Assembly (NCBI GenBank): GCA_032622095.1
Contig: CP136067.1
Location: 195,762,052 to 195,826,051, forward strand
Direction of reading: 5' to 3'
Source of the DNA: Siphonodentalium dalli
Taxonomy: Eukaryota; Mollusca; Scaphopoda; Gadilida; Siphonodentaliidae
Length of the DNA: 64,000 nt
In this document: piece after piece, positions 37,301 through 41,400 of the stretch
How the letters are laid out: each line of letters begins with the position of its first letter
How positions within the stretch are numbered: the first letter of the stretch is position 1
Translations under genes and position numbers: made by a program
Notes under the pieces: model-generated
Database searches by the model: none
Seen by the model: only the letters and a program-made list of their open reading frames with translations
Told to the model about the DNA's origin: nothing

Positions 37301-38279
37301 AGTGAACACCCATACCAAATTTCATTGAGATCTGAGCACTACTGATCAAGTTATGACCTGAGCAGACATCGGACGGATGGACAGATGCAAAACAGAATAC
37401 AGTCACCCCTTTTTATAATGAAAAGGATCAGTCATATTTGAAACTCATTTTATACAACGAACCATATCAACAGCTTCTTCATGTTTCCTCCGCGCTCTGC
37501 CTCTCGGTGTACTTGGACTTGACTTGATATCACTTTCTATTCTCGATCTCCCTTTGCCCTTAGGAGTTACAGGAGAACTTGGGATGTCTTTAGAAGAGAT
37601 ACTTTCATCGTCACTGTCATCATCTAATGAATCATCTAAGCTGTCATCAGATGAATCATCGGGATCTTCTGAAATTAGAATTGATCAAGTAATGAGGTGT
37701 GTTAGTTGTCATCCCAATTTTCACCAAAATAAAACAGCAGTTATGTTACTTATTATCGTGAGATGATAACTTTTGAATACCTATTATTGTATGGTGTTAA
37801 GCCCGGTTGTTGTTATAAGACAGGAGGCAGTTTACGACCCATAACGTAACTGACATTATAGCGAATTATAGGACAATGTATTTACGTATTTCATCTTACA
37901 GACTGCCTAATCAACAAAATATGATATAACTAGTGCAGAGATTAAGGTTTTTGATGATTAGTAATCCCCTTTGTACCACCATCACCATTGAATCAAAGCT
38001 CCCCTTACAAAATAAATTTAGATTGTATGATGTATCCGAAATACAAAACAAGCATATCCAAAACCAACGATAATTTGTCGCCTAACTTCGTCGATCTATT
38101 CAGCACTTTTGAATTAGATTTCTGTCTCCATATGTGGTGAAAAAAAGTTTGGCCACCGACAGCACAAACACTGTCATAGAGTAAACAATGCCTACCCATA
38201 TTTCTCTTCCGCAGTCGATACGGGGTGGTTGCTTCCAGCTTTCTGTTCCTAGCTAGCTGCTTTACTGGCGTTTCGTTTT
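7173..38279 (-). CDS. ORC2: Origin recognition complex subunit 2, nine exons, 5' incomplete
   Basis: ORC2 is a core subunit of the nuclear origin recognition complex, which marks replication origins and loads the MCM helicase. Exons, in transcript order, are 38196-38279, 37463-37668, 34369-34574, 28854-28986, 27080-27176, 25476-25619, 20026-20259, 19088-19206 and 7173-7256, total 1307 nt. After the first two bases of a split codon the frame is open for 434 codons and then TGA; all eight junctions agree in phase. Recognised ORC2 landmarks are [59 protein letters not shown] and EFRDHKLIR. The folded region is the ORC2 AAA+-like domain followed by the C-terminal winged-helix part. Human ORC2 has 577 residues, so about 140 N-terminal residues, the start codon and the promoter are unassigned. 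Introns are 0.5 to 11.8 kb and full of MITEs; the last holds a 10-kb satellite. No frameshift or internal stop is seen, so the gene appears functional. Confidence 0.96.
7293..7515. repeat. Foldback element with two hairpins, family H3, copy 1
   Basis: Left end is TTAACCGTTTCATGACTGGA (TTAA 7293-7296). Two decayed hairpins of the shared palindrome module lie at 7343-7398 and 7425-7505 (GAATGCATTGGC words, CCTATGGGAG centre). The right boundary is uncertain. It sits in the last ORC2 intron between the last exon and the satellite. Confidence 0.6.
11913..13175. repeat. Satellite segment duplicated at +2006 bp (34 units)
   Basis: Variant patterns along this segment recur at 13919-15181. Anchors with an exact 2006-bp offset are the TTGAGG variant at 12935/14941 and the rare TGAGAATAAG variant at 13145/15151. 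2006 equals 34 times 59. The pattern diverges on both sides (GCGCAC versus ACAC at about 11895; TGGCGG versus TGACGG at about 13175). Confidence 0.85.
12890..13930. repeat. Satellite segment duplicated at +2478 bp (42 units)
   Basis: Variants recur at about 15368-16408. Anchors with an exact 2478-bp offset are TGAGAATAAG at 13145/15623 and the CAGTTGAGG variant at 13586/16064. 2478 equals 42 times 59. Agreement is not perfect near 13381-13500, suggesting a later change. The segment overlaps the 2006-bp duplication, so part of it exists three times. Confidence 0.75.
17919..19087. other. Remainder of last ORC2 intron
   Basis: AT-rich unique-looking sequence after the satellite. There is a short local repeat of AATCACCTCATAAT at 18085-18115. 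The AATTTGCCAA-type words near 18470 resemble those near 51055. No other feature recognised. Confidence 0.4.
19088..19206 (-). CDS. ORC2: ORC2 exon, winged-helix part
   Basis: The acceptor ATTTTTATTTCAG precedes GTATGGG; the donor AAAAAG/GTAACAG follows. It encodes the second half of a split Gly codon and 39 residues including [20 protein letters not shown] and [12 protein letters not shown], nearly matching human [20 protein letters not shown] and [12 protein letters not shown]. It ends in phase 0. Confidence 0.97.
19390..19590. repeat. Family G MITE-like element, copy 2, decayed
   Basis: Shares CGAACACCCCTCTAAATGAA and GTGGGAGAATCCATTCAGTA with the copies at 6494-6752 and 36512-36750. The right end CAGTATAGAAAGG is the inverse of the AACCCTTTCTATACT terminus. 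Confidence 0.55.
19715..19967. mobile_element. Foldback TIR element, family C, copy 1
   Basis: Inverted termini CAAGCCTTGAAATAGTGTG and CACTATTTCAAGGCTTG enclose repeated inverted modules (GAATGAGGTCCCCAGAGG and its complement). The flanks carry a 9-bp direct repeat GGGCTCACA immediately outside both ends. Other copies are at 21792-22031 (8-bp flanking repeat TTTGTAAA) and 35945-36277. A target-site duplication of 8 to 9 bp suggests hAT-like or Mutator-like mobilisation. It is non-coding. Confidence 0.8.
20026..20259 (-). CDS. ORC2: ORC2 exon with the NWLWY and [10 protein letters not shown] block
   Basis: The acceptor ATTTCAG precedes TTTTTGACC; the donor TATATCG/GTGAG follows. It encodes [20 protein letters not shown], then [14 protein letters not shown], and reaches [13 protein letters not shown]. 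Human ORC2 has the corresponding [37 protein letters not shown] and IKYQLDNQDN. It enters in phase 1 and leaves in phase 1. Confidence 0.98.
20305..20679. mobile_element. piggyBac-like foldback MITE with two hairpins, family H1, copy 1
   Basis: Termini are TTAACCCTTTACCCAACA (TTAA 20305-20308) and the inverse TGTTGGGTAAAGGGTTAA (TTAA 20676-20679). TTAA followed by CCCTTT is typical of piggyBac-type ends. Inside are two copies of the palindrome module: 20335-20403 (69 bp) and a shortened 20483-20536. Copies 28344-28744 and 29502-29933 share the ends and core. Confidence 0.85.
20694..21106. mobile_element. pogo-like TIR MITE, copy 1, with inserted 3' arm
   Basis: Ends are TACAGTAATGCCCTAATTAA and the exact inverse TTAATTAGGGCATTACTGTA. 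Long inverted arms contain GCAGAATTATGGGTAACTTT and GGAAATATGGCTTGTTGCCA. The right arm is split by about 180 bp of unrelated sequence (about 20870-21052). TA target duplication and CAGTA-type ends suggest Tc1/mariner-pogo relatives (inference). Confidence 0.8.
21315..21531. mobile_element. pogo-like TIR MITE, copy 2
   Basis: Compact 217-bp version: TACAGTAATGCCC at the left, GGGCCTTACTGTA at the right, arms nearly contiguous around CTCTCGGGGAGAG. The whole element is one long palindrome. Confidence 0.85.
21572..21734. repeat. 23-bp tandem repeat, seven units
   Basis: Unit GATAGTTGAAGCACACATCA plus TTT, seven nearly identical copies. Confidence 0.95.
21792..22031. mobile_element. Foldback TIR element, family C, copy 2
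   Basis: CAAGCCTTGAAATAAGGTG at the left and CTATTTCAAGGCTTG at the right, flanked by direct 8-bp repeats TTTGTAAA. Internal inverted GAATGAGGTCCCCAGAGGG modules as in 19715-19967. Confidence 0.8.
22147..22310. mobile_element. pogo-like TIR MITE, copy 3, centre-deleted
   Basis: Ends TACAGTAATGCTC and GAGCATTACTGTA. The centre jumps from GCCATTCATTGGAAA to TCCTGAAAAG, so part of the right arm is missing. Confidence 0.8.
22406..22620. repeat. Foldback element, family H3, copy 2
   Basis: Left end TTAACCCTTTCATTGTGGGA (TTAA 22406-22409) followed by GGCATTAAAGACC and two hairpins of the palindrome module (22455-22524 and about 22552-22597). The right boundary is unclear. Confidence 0.6.
23018..23570. 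repeat. TTAA-flanked MITE-like element, family E, copy 2
   Basis: Begins TTAAAGGGATACTGTACCC (TTAA 23018-23021) and ends TACAGTACCACTTTAA (TTAA 23567-23570). Collinear with 358-954 along its length with small indels. Confidence 0.75.
24205..24656. mobile_element. TIR element carrying two palindrome modules, family H2
   Basis: Inverted ends of about 50 bp: TATGTGACCCGCCATATAAA at the left and TTTGATATGGCGGGTCACAT at the right, continuing through CCAGTCGGAAG words. Inside are palindrome modules at 24259-24327 (69 bp) and 24546-24602 (57 bp, shortened), with a GAGCCCCACACAT/GGGGCTC fold between them. The ends differ wholly from the TTAACCC families although the modules are the same. Confidence 0.8.
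24868..24885. repeat. Short interstitial TTAGGG tract, three units
   Basis: GGGTTAGGGTTAGGGTTA, three units of the animal telomere hexamer in an ORC2 intron. Confidence 0.8.
25476..25619 (-). CDS. ORC2: ORC2 exon with the HNIDGPMLR block
   Basis: The acceptor TCTTTTCACAG precedes AGGACATGG; the donor TCATTAA/GTAAGT follows. It encodes [20 protein letters not shown], then [20 protein letters not shown] and DHINSSL. Human has LFLLIHNLDSQMLRGEK and LIASIDHLNAPL. It corresponds to the Walker-B-like strand and following helix of the AAA+-like fold. It enters and leaves in phase 1. Confidence 0.97.
25740..25867. repeat. 50-bp tandem repeat, 2.6 units
   Basis: Units beginning AAACCAGCTA at 25741, 25791 and 25841, almost identical (GTGAAATCGGTAGGGATAAT). 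The unit itself is partly palindromic: AAACCAG versus CTGGTTT. Confidence 0.95.
26972..26998 (+). other. Potential G-quadruplex motif near an ORC2 exon
   Basis: Four GGG runs with loops of 2, 7 and 6 bases at 26972, 26977, 26987 and 26996. It lies 82 bp below exon 27080-27176 in a GC-rich patch, on the strand that is the transcription template for ORC2. Confidence 0.45.
27080..27176 (-). CDS. ORC2: ORC2 exon with the LNSIT motif
   Basis: The acceptor GTATTTCAG precedes ATTCTGAAC; the donor CAAAAAG/GTAGCC follows. It encodes 32 residues, [20 protein letters not shown] then [12 protein letters not shown], matching human VLNSITEEVLDHMGTFRSIL. It enters in phase 0 and leaves in phase 1. Confidence 0.96.
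27319..28188. mobile_element. TIR element made of four 190-bp tandem units
   Basis: Inverted ends TGTCCCCCGAC (27319-27329) and GTCGGGGGACA (28178-28188) bracket four units. Unit starts ATGTTGAAATTTTCTAAG are at 27373, 27561, 27752 and 27944 (spacing 188, 191, 192). Each unit contains GGGTTAATAACTCCGT and AAACTGTAGGAGGAG. GACGGACGGAC words lie just inside the right end. The 102-codon ORF at 27632-27940 is repeat translation. Confidence 0.8.
28344..28744. mobile_element. piggyBac-like foldback MITE with two 69-bp hairpins, family H1, copy 2
   Basis: The best-preserved copy. TTAACCCTTTACCCAACA (TTAA 28344-28347) and TGTTGGGTAAAGGGTTAA (TTAA 28741-28744). Palindromes at 28497-28565 and 28646-28714 are each 69 bp, near-perfect, with arms GCCAATGCATTCTCTTATAT and centre CGACC/GGTCG, placed in opposite orientation to each other. 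It ends 109 bp below exon 28854-28986. Confidence 0.9.
28854..28986 (-). CDS. ORC2: ORC2 exon with the LLYGLGSKR motif
   Basis: The acceptor CATTTCAG precedes TGAGGGATTC; the donor AAACAT/GTAAGG follows. It encodes [20 protein letters not shown] and later [14 protein letters not shown]; human has [19 protein letters not shown] and VVINGFFP. The YGLGSK stretch is the degenerate nucleotide-binding loop position of the AAA+-like domain. It enters in phase 2 and leaves in phase 0. Confidence 0.98.
29047..29505. repeat. Family F MITE-like element, copy 4
   Basis: Full-length: TTAAAGGTACTCAATCCGAT at the left, GGATTGAGTGCCTTTAA at the right. Its right TTAA (29502-29505) is also the left TTAA of the next element. 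Confidence 0.75.
29502..29933. mobile_element. piggyBac-like foldback MITE, family H1, copy 3, with duplicated right end
   Basis: Left TTAACCCTTTACCCAACAGG. Palindromes of 69 bp at 29532-29600 and 29680-29748. One right end TGTTGGGTAAAGGGTTAA closes at 29901; after GCACAGGGCCCTTC a second right end closes at 29933. The second is a 32-bp solo end or a partial second insertion. Confidence 0.85.
30190..30840. repeat. Decayed tandem repeat of about 150-170 bp, four units
   Basis: Repeated words are GGACAAACCTG / GGACAAATCTGG, AATGAAATTGGTTGA and TTGTTCAAGTTATCG. The words match the reverse complement of the 161-bp array at 3651-4420 (CGGACAAACCTGG, GACAAACTAAG), so it is the same family in opposite orientation. 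Confidence 0.7.
30988..31102. mobile_element. pogo-like TIR MITE, left half only
   Basis: TACAGTAATGCCCTAAATAA through GGAAATATGG-like words to AGCTCTCAGTGAGAAG, then unrelated sequence. No right arm is found nearby. Confidence 0.75.
31292..31326. repeat. Poly(C) tract of 35
   Basis: 35 consecutive C. It makes spurious poly-proline and poly-glycine ORFs on the two strands. The length is error-prone in any sequencing technology. Confidence 0.95.
31597..32300. repeat. Mollusc-type dispersed tandem-unit repeat, copy 1
   Basis: Degenerate units with GTTATGTCCCTGG, TTGACCCAGTGACC, GAACAAATCTGAATGTGAG and ACCAAATATGAACCCATACG, ending with GACGGACGGACGAGG and GACTATAGCTCCACCGGAG. A second copy is at 33585-34125 in the same orientation. 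Confidence 0.8.
32618..33223. repeat. Duplicated hairpin-bearing repeat, family H3, inverted end at right
   Basis: Two direct copies (about 32618-32865 and 32946-33175) share TTTTATATTCATTTTA, GGGGACATCCCTGC, TGTGATTTATTTGGATG and CCTAACAATATTTCC, each ending in a shortened palindrome module (32797-32861; 33136-33172). The right edge ATGAAATGGTTAA (TTAA 33220-33223) is the inverse of the TTAACCNTTTCAT end at 7293 and 22406. Confidence 0.65.
33511..33545. repeat. G-rich tract
   Basis: GGTGGTGGTGGGGGAGGTGG followed by further G runs. Purine-rich simple sequence with G-quadruplex potential. Confidence 0.7.
33585..34125. repeat. Mollusc-type dispersed tandem-unit repeat, copy 2
   Basis: Same word set and right end as 31597-32300: GACGGACGGACGG, GACTATAGCTCCACCGGAG and TTCGTCTCAGG. 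Internal units GAATTACTATGGAGGAATAG are repeated about 180 bp apart. Confidence 0.8.
34369..34574 (-). CDS. ORC2: ORC2 exon with the TSDRTL motif
   Basis: The acceptor TGTATTTTACAG precedes CCCACAATGG; the donor CACTTGTG/GTACGT follows. It encodes 68 residues including [20 protein letters not shown] and FNQWMFHL; human has VEEYFEAHSSSKVLTSDRTL and FHKWMLQL. Methionine in the third codon is internal, not the start. It enters in phase 0 and leaves in phase 2. Confidence 0.96.
34769..35188. mobile_element. pogo-like TIR MITE with 200-bp internal sequence
   Basis: TACAGTAATGCCCTAAATAA at the left, AATTAGGGCATTACTGTA at the right. The arms enclose about 34881-35090 of sequence not seen in other copies. 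The right arm lacks the GCTGTGGTTAA segment. Confidence 0.8.
35224..35640 (+). mobile_element. Candidate tRNA-derived SINE
   Basis: GCATGTGGTTAGCGTGTC resembles a polymerase III A box and TTTCGAGATTGC a decayed B box about 40 bp on. The 3' end AAGCGCTATATAAGCCTCAT followed by TTATTAT resembles the tail of many marine-animal SINE/LINE pairs. An oligo-G tract (35543-35561) sits inside. Boundaries and the tRNA origin are inferred. Confidence 0.5.
35632..35722. repeat. 22-bp tandem repeat, four units
   Basis: Unit ATTATAAAGCCTGGTTCCCA plus TT, four near-identical copies at the tail of the SINE candidate. Confidence 0.9.
35945..36277. mobile_element. Foldback TIR element, family C, copy 3
   Basis: CAAGCCTGAATTTAGTGTCT at the left and ACACTAAATTCAGTCTTGG at the right, with internal AATGAGGTCCCCAGAGGGTG modules in both orientations and a 60- to 80-bp insertion in the centre. 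No clear target duplication. Confidence 0.7.
36512..36750. repeat. Family G MITE-like element, copy 3
   Basis: TTAACTCTTTCTTTACTAAA at the left (TTAA 36512-36515). Contains the foldback AAGTTCAACATAAG/GTTGAACTTATT and the shared AATAATAGACCATTCCAATA. Confidence 0.6.
36870..37400. repeat. 173-bp tandem repeat, three units
   Basis: AAAGATGAATAACTCT recurs at about 36871, 37044 and 37218, with AACAAAACGATTGAACA and CATACCAAATTTCATTGAGA. It ends ACATCGGACGGATGGACAGA. Minus-strand ORFs here (36608-36958 and 36986-37219) are repeat translation. Confidence 0.85.
37463..37668 (-). CDS. ORC2: ORC2 exon, acidic/basic N-terminal linker
   Basis: The acceptor TCTAATTTCAG precedes AAGATCCCG. It encodes an acidic serine-rich run ([20 protein letters not shown]), then [20 protein letters not shown] and HEEAVDM. 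Four S/T-P sites and a basic cluster fit a phosphorylated, nuclear-targeted linker as in animal ORC2. The donor is inferred at GATATG/GTTCGT: it gives the phase 0 required by the next exon but is a weak match to consensus. An alternative in-phase donor is GAAGCT/GTTGAT, 6 bases earlier in transcript order. Homology at residue level is low, as expected for this region; support rests on the frame and phase. Confidence 0.8.
38196..38279 (-). CDS. ORC2: ORC2 exon with TPYRLRKR, most 5' exon recognised
   Basis: The acceptor TTTACTTCTCAG precedes AAAACGAAACG; the donor AATATGG/GTAGGC follows in phase 1. It encodes [20 protein letters not shown] then RLRKRNM. The LRKR stretch followed by acidic serines matches the order in vertebrate ORC2 (RSLRKRL then an acidic serine run). 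The exon begins in phase 1, so at least one more 5' exon must exist. Confidence 0.8.
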
Positions 38280-39054
38280 CTGAGAAGTAAATAAAATTAA
38301 CGCAAGTTATCAAAGTTATCAATTTATTGAAACATACAAAGAGCAACTTTTGATTAAACTCTCCACTGCCATCATCCTGGGCCTTTGACGTTCTGCCAAT
38401 TTTCCAGTGGAAAAATATAACGGGAATATCCTGAACTGAAAACCACAAAACTGACTCCGTAGAGAGGCTATTAATAATATTAACAATCCTGGAACGTATT
38501 ACATGGTTTCAATACAATGGTTTCAATGCACAAATTTCTTACTTCTAGTTATGAATAATGAGCAACTGCTAGTATGCTTAATTAGGTATGTACTCAGACT
38601 CATTCGCTGATTATGCCAATTTGTTGTGGCATTGGTAATACTAATCTGTCTGAAAATATCGTTGAAAGAGTACAAGAGAAGTCAGATATGTTAGACTCAG
38701 ACGAGTCAGAGGAGCAGATAGCTCCGTTGGGTCACTGTGGCCAGTGTGGGCCGATCGTCATCTGAGCTACAACTTCGACTTGGTTGCCATCTGCATCCCC
38801 AGTAGTTTCATGGCCATCACGAATCGACCATCGATGCCACGATCAAAGCTCTAAAAACTATTCCAGAAGCAAAAGAATCTCAGACAAAATTTGGAAAACA
38901 CATTCGATCAGGTCGTGTTACTGTTAGGAGCTGAAAAGGGCCGTTGTTTTGAAGCTGGGTGCTTCGTCTGTTGAGGTGTTTAACCACCAAATCTGCAGAG
39001 AGTTCTGCATTGACCAACTGTACACTGTAGATTTGTTAATCCTGAGAATTAACA
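38280..39054. other. No exon recognised upstream of ORC2 exon 38196-38279
   Basis: I looked on the minus strand for the conserved ORC2 N-terminus and did not find it. The ORF continuing through 38448 is read through an acceptor and does not look like ORC2. A plus-strand stretch at about 38664-38766 (EKSDMLDSDESEEQIAPLGH) is open but unrecognised. Confidence 0.4.
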
Positions 39055-39154
39055 NNNNNNNNNNNNNNNNNNNNNNNNNNNNNNNNNNNNNNNNNNNNNN
39101 NNNNNNNNNNNNNNNNNNNNNNNNNNNNNNNNNNNNNNNNNNNNNNNNNNNNNN
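39055..39154. other. Assembly gap of 100 N
   Basis: Exactly 100 N, the conventional placeholder for a gap of unknown size. Missing ORC2 5' exon(s) could lie here. Confidence 0.99.
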
Positions 39155-39813
39155 AGGCCAGACAAGTGAGCAGTGCTAAGCGAAATCAAATTGTCTTCTA
39201 TCAGTACATTTAAGGCCAGTCCAAAACATGTCTTCTCTCACGGAAGCAGAACTTAGTCAAGTATGTGTGGTATCTGGCATTTTATTAATGCACGACCACC
39301 AGAAGCCATACGTCTGACATATGCAGGCTTGATGTAGAACATTTTCAACCATGATGCTTGTTTGGGTGGGGTCTCGAAAGCTTCAAATCGCTAAGGGACT
39401 TAGTTCAATTTATCGGTCGGAATAATCTGGGCAAGAAGGTACAATATGATATGTTTTACTTAAATAGCTCAGAGTTAGCCACCCCCGCCTGGCAGCCTTC
39501 GGGATCATATATAGCCCCTGCATGCGTCGGGGAAATCCTGATCCACCACTGCTATAAATAAGAGAGGACTGGTAGTTATTTAAATATAAAGTCTACCATA
39601 TGGGTTATCCGACGATCAATTATTTTAAGTGGCCTGGCGACTCGTTCCAAGATAACGGCTTATCTACATTCCGACTTAATTGGAACTAGAACTCAGTGCC
39701 TGTAACACGTAGGAAATGATTGGGTTGTCAGTGGACACATAGTACATCGTCTGTATGATCCATGTAAAACGCCAAATACACGACAATTACATAGATTACA
39801 TGCATGTGTGTAT
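39155..39813. other. No gene recognised
   Basis: A 67-codon plus-strand ORF at 39358-39561 has no recognisable domain. No repeat family seen. Confidence 0.4.
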
Positions 39814-39854
39814 CCACCCTTATATGGGAGGCCAAATTCACATTTAATAATGAA

Positions 39855-40021
39855 TTGCGCTAAGCGCAAATAATTGCACTTAAGCGCAATCAATTGCGCT
39901 TAAGCGCAAATACCACATATTGTGCTTAAGCGCAAATAGGGCATTTACGCTTAAGCGTAATTAATTACGCTTAAACGCAATTAATTGCGCTTAAGCGCAA
40001 TCAATTGCGCTTAAGCGTAAT
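39855..40021. repeat. Palindromic satellite, left array
   Basis: Units of about 20-24 bp, GCGCTTAAGCGCAATTAATT and variants (TTACGCTTAAGCGTAA). Both the 12-bp GCGCTTAAGCGC and the AATTAATT spacer are palindromic, so the array can fold on itself at many registers. Confidence 0.9.
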
Positions 40022-40332
40022 TGTGACTACTATCTAACCTACCCATAAACTATTAGCATGACCTGGTGTATCACCTAGCAACACAAGATGAGCATTGGGC
40101 TAATTTTGACCTGTACTCAACAGTCAAACTGTGGGTATGTGTTCAACAAGGAGAATCCCCTAATTACATATTATCAGCATCCCTCTATCCAAAGAATTGA
40201 TGTCGCCTTCCCGGAACTCTAGTAATGTTTTGTATGATGTTTTTAATGTATTTTTGCACAGATTTTAGCCTTTACTATGGTATTATCATATACATGCATG
40301 CTGTGTCACTGCATGAGGGCTTTCTTACCTCA

Positions 40333-40546
40333 TACAGTAATGCTCTATTTAATCGACTTCTTAACCACAGCAGAATTATGGGTAACTTTTCAGGATTTAG
40401 TCGGAAATATGGCTTGTTGCCATTCATCGAAAAGCTCTCGAGAGCTTTCAGATGAATGGCAACAAGCCATATTTCCGACTAAATCCTGAAAAGTTATCCA
40501 TAATTCTGCTGTGGTTAAGGAGTCGATTAATTAGAGCATTACTGTA
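40333..40546. mobile_element. pogo-like TIR MITE, compact, nested copy
   Basis: 214 bp, TACAGTAATGCTC to GAGCATTACTGTA, arms nearly contiguous around AAAGCTCTCGAGAGCTTT. Almost a single perfect palindrome. Confidence 0.9.
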
Positions 40547-41068
40547 TGGTTTACTTACTGACTTAAATTGAGGGGGAAAAAAACCCTATTTTCATATTAT
40601 CAGCATCCCTGTCCAAAAAATGGTGTGTAATTACTGGAGCTTTGGTGTCTCAGTCCTGAAGCTCTAGTTTTTCTTATTAAATCAGCAGCTCTTGCACAAA
40701 TCTATAGTATTTCCATGATCATATAGTGTGAATGTGGTGTCACCGAGGGCTTGCTTCCCTCATATGGTGTGCCTGTATACTCGAAAATTTAAGAAAATCA
40801 ATGTCGCCCCGACTAATACAGAAAGTAATGCTATTGCAAGTAGCCCCAACTAATATATACCGAAGATAATATAATGCTATCACGAATCGCTCCAACTAAA
40901 ACAGAAGGTGAGACTATTGCGAGTCAGCCATTTTGATAAAGAAGTTGGGCTAGCTCCCTACCCATCCAAACCAATAAAACCAAGAAGTGACATGTCAATA
41001 GGAGTTAATGCTAAGTTATGGAGAAACCTATTTATTCACCAGGGGTGTTTTGTTACATATAACCATGA

Positions 41069-41250
41069 ATTGCGCTTAAGCGCAAATAATTACGCCTAAG
41101 CGCAAATAATTACGCTTAAGCCCAATTAATTGCGCTTAAGCGCAATGATTGCGCTTAAGTGTAATTATTTGCACTTAAGCGCAATTAATTGCGCTTAAGT
41201 GCAATTGATTGCGCTTAAGCGCAATTGATTGCGCTTAAGCACAATTAATT
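41069..41250. repeat. Palindromic satellite, right array
   Basis: Same units as 39855-40021 (TTGCGCTTAAGCGCAATTAA), ending next to AATTATTAAATGTGAATTTG. Confidence 0.9.
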
Positions 41251-41370
41251 ATTAAATGTGAATTTGGCCTCCCATACCCTTAGGGTTTATCAAATCCTTC
41301 TATAAAGATAACAATTCATCCGATAATCCCATGAACAATAACAAGCGTTTACGTACATGATCATATTATA

Positions 41371-41400
41371 CCCGTCATTTTGTGACGGGCAACCCCCTAG
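41371..41400 (+). mobile_element. Helitron 3' terminus
   Basis: Hairpin CCCGTCA-TTTTG-TGACGGG (41371-41389) followed by CAACCCC and CTAG at 41397-41400, then T. A GC-rich hairpin about 10 bases before a terminal CTAG, and insertion before T, are the defining 3' features of Helitrons; GACGGGCAAC...CTAGT resembles animal Helitron ends. A second copy is at 50055-50085. Confidence 0.8.

Larger units (their letters stand above)
39814..41284. mobile_element. Candidate 1.47-kb inverted-repeat element with palindromic satellites at both ends
   Basis: The left edge has CCCTTATATGGGAGGCCAAA then TTCACATTTAATAATGAATT (from about 39819). The right edge has the inverse: AATTATTAAATGTGAATTTG then GCCTCCCATACCCTT (to about 41283). 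Just inside each end is an array of GCGCTTAAGCGC palindromes. Between them is about 1.05 kb with no recognised gene and a nested pogo-like MITE (40333-40546). An alternative is two independent solo copies in opposite orientation. Confidence 0.6.

Noticed and set aside
37524-37766. Plus-strand 80-codon ORF with a serine-rich stretch
   Set aside because: It is the antisense shadow of the ORC2 acidic-linker exon.
38280-38448. Minus-strand ORF extending upstream of the TPYRLRKR exon
   Set aside because: It reads through a good acceptor (TTCTCAG) into hydrophobic sequence unlike the ORC2 N-terminus.
38664-38766. Plus-strand stretch with DSDESEEQ and HCGQCG words
   Set aside because: Open for only about 34 codons, unrecognised, no clear splice context; recorded but not called as an exon.
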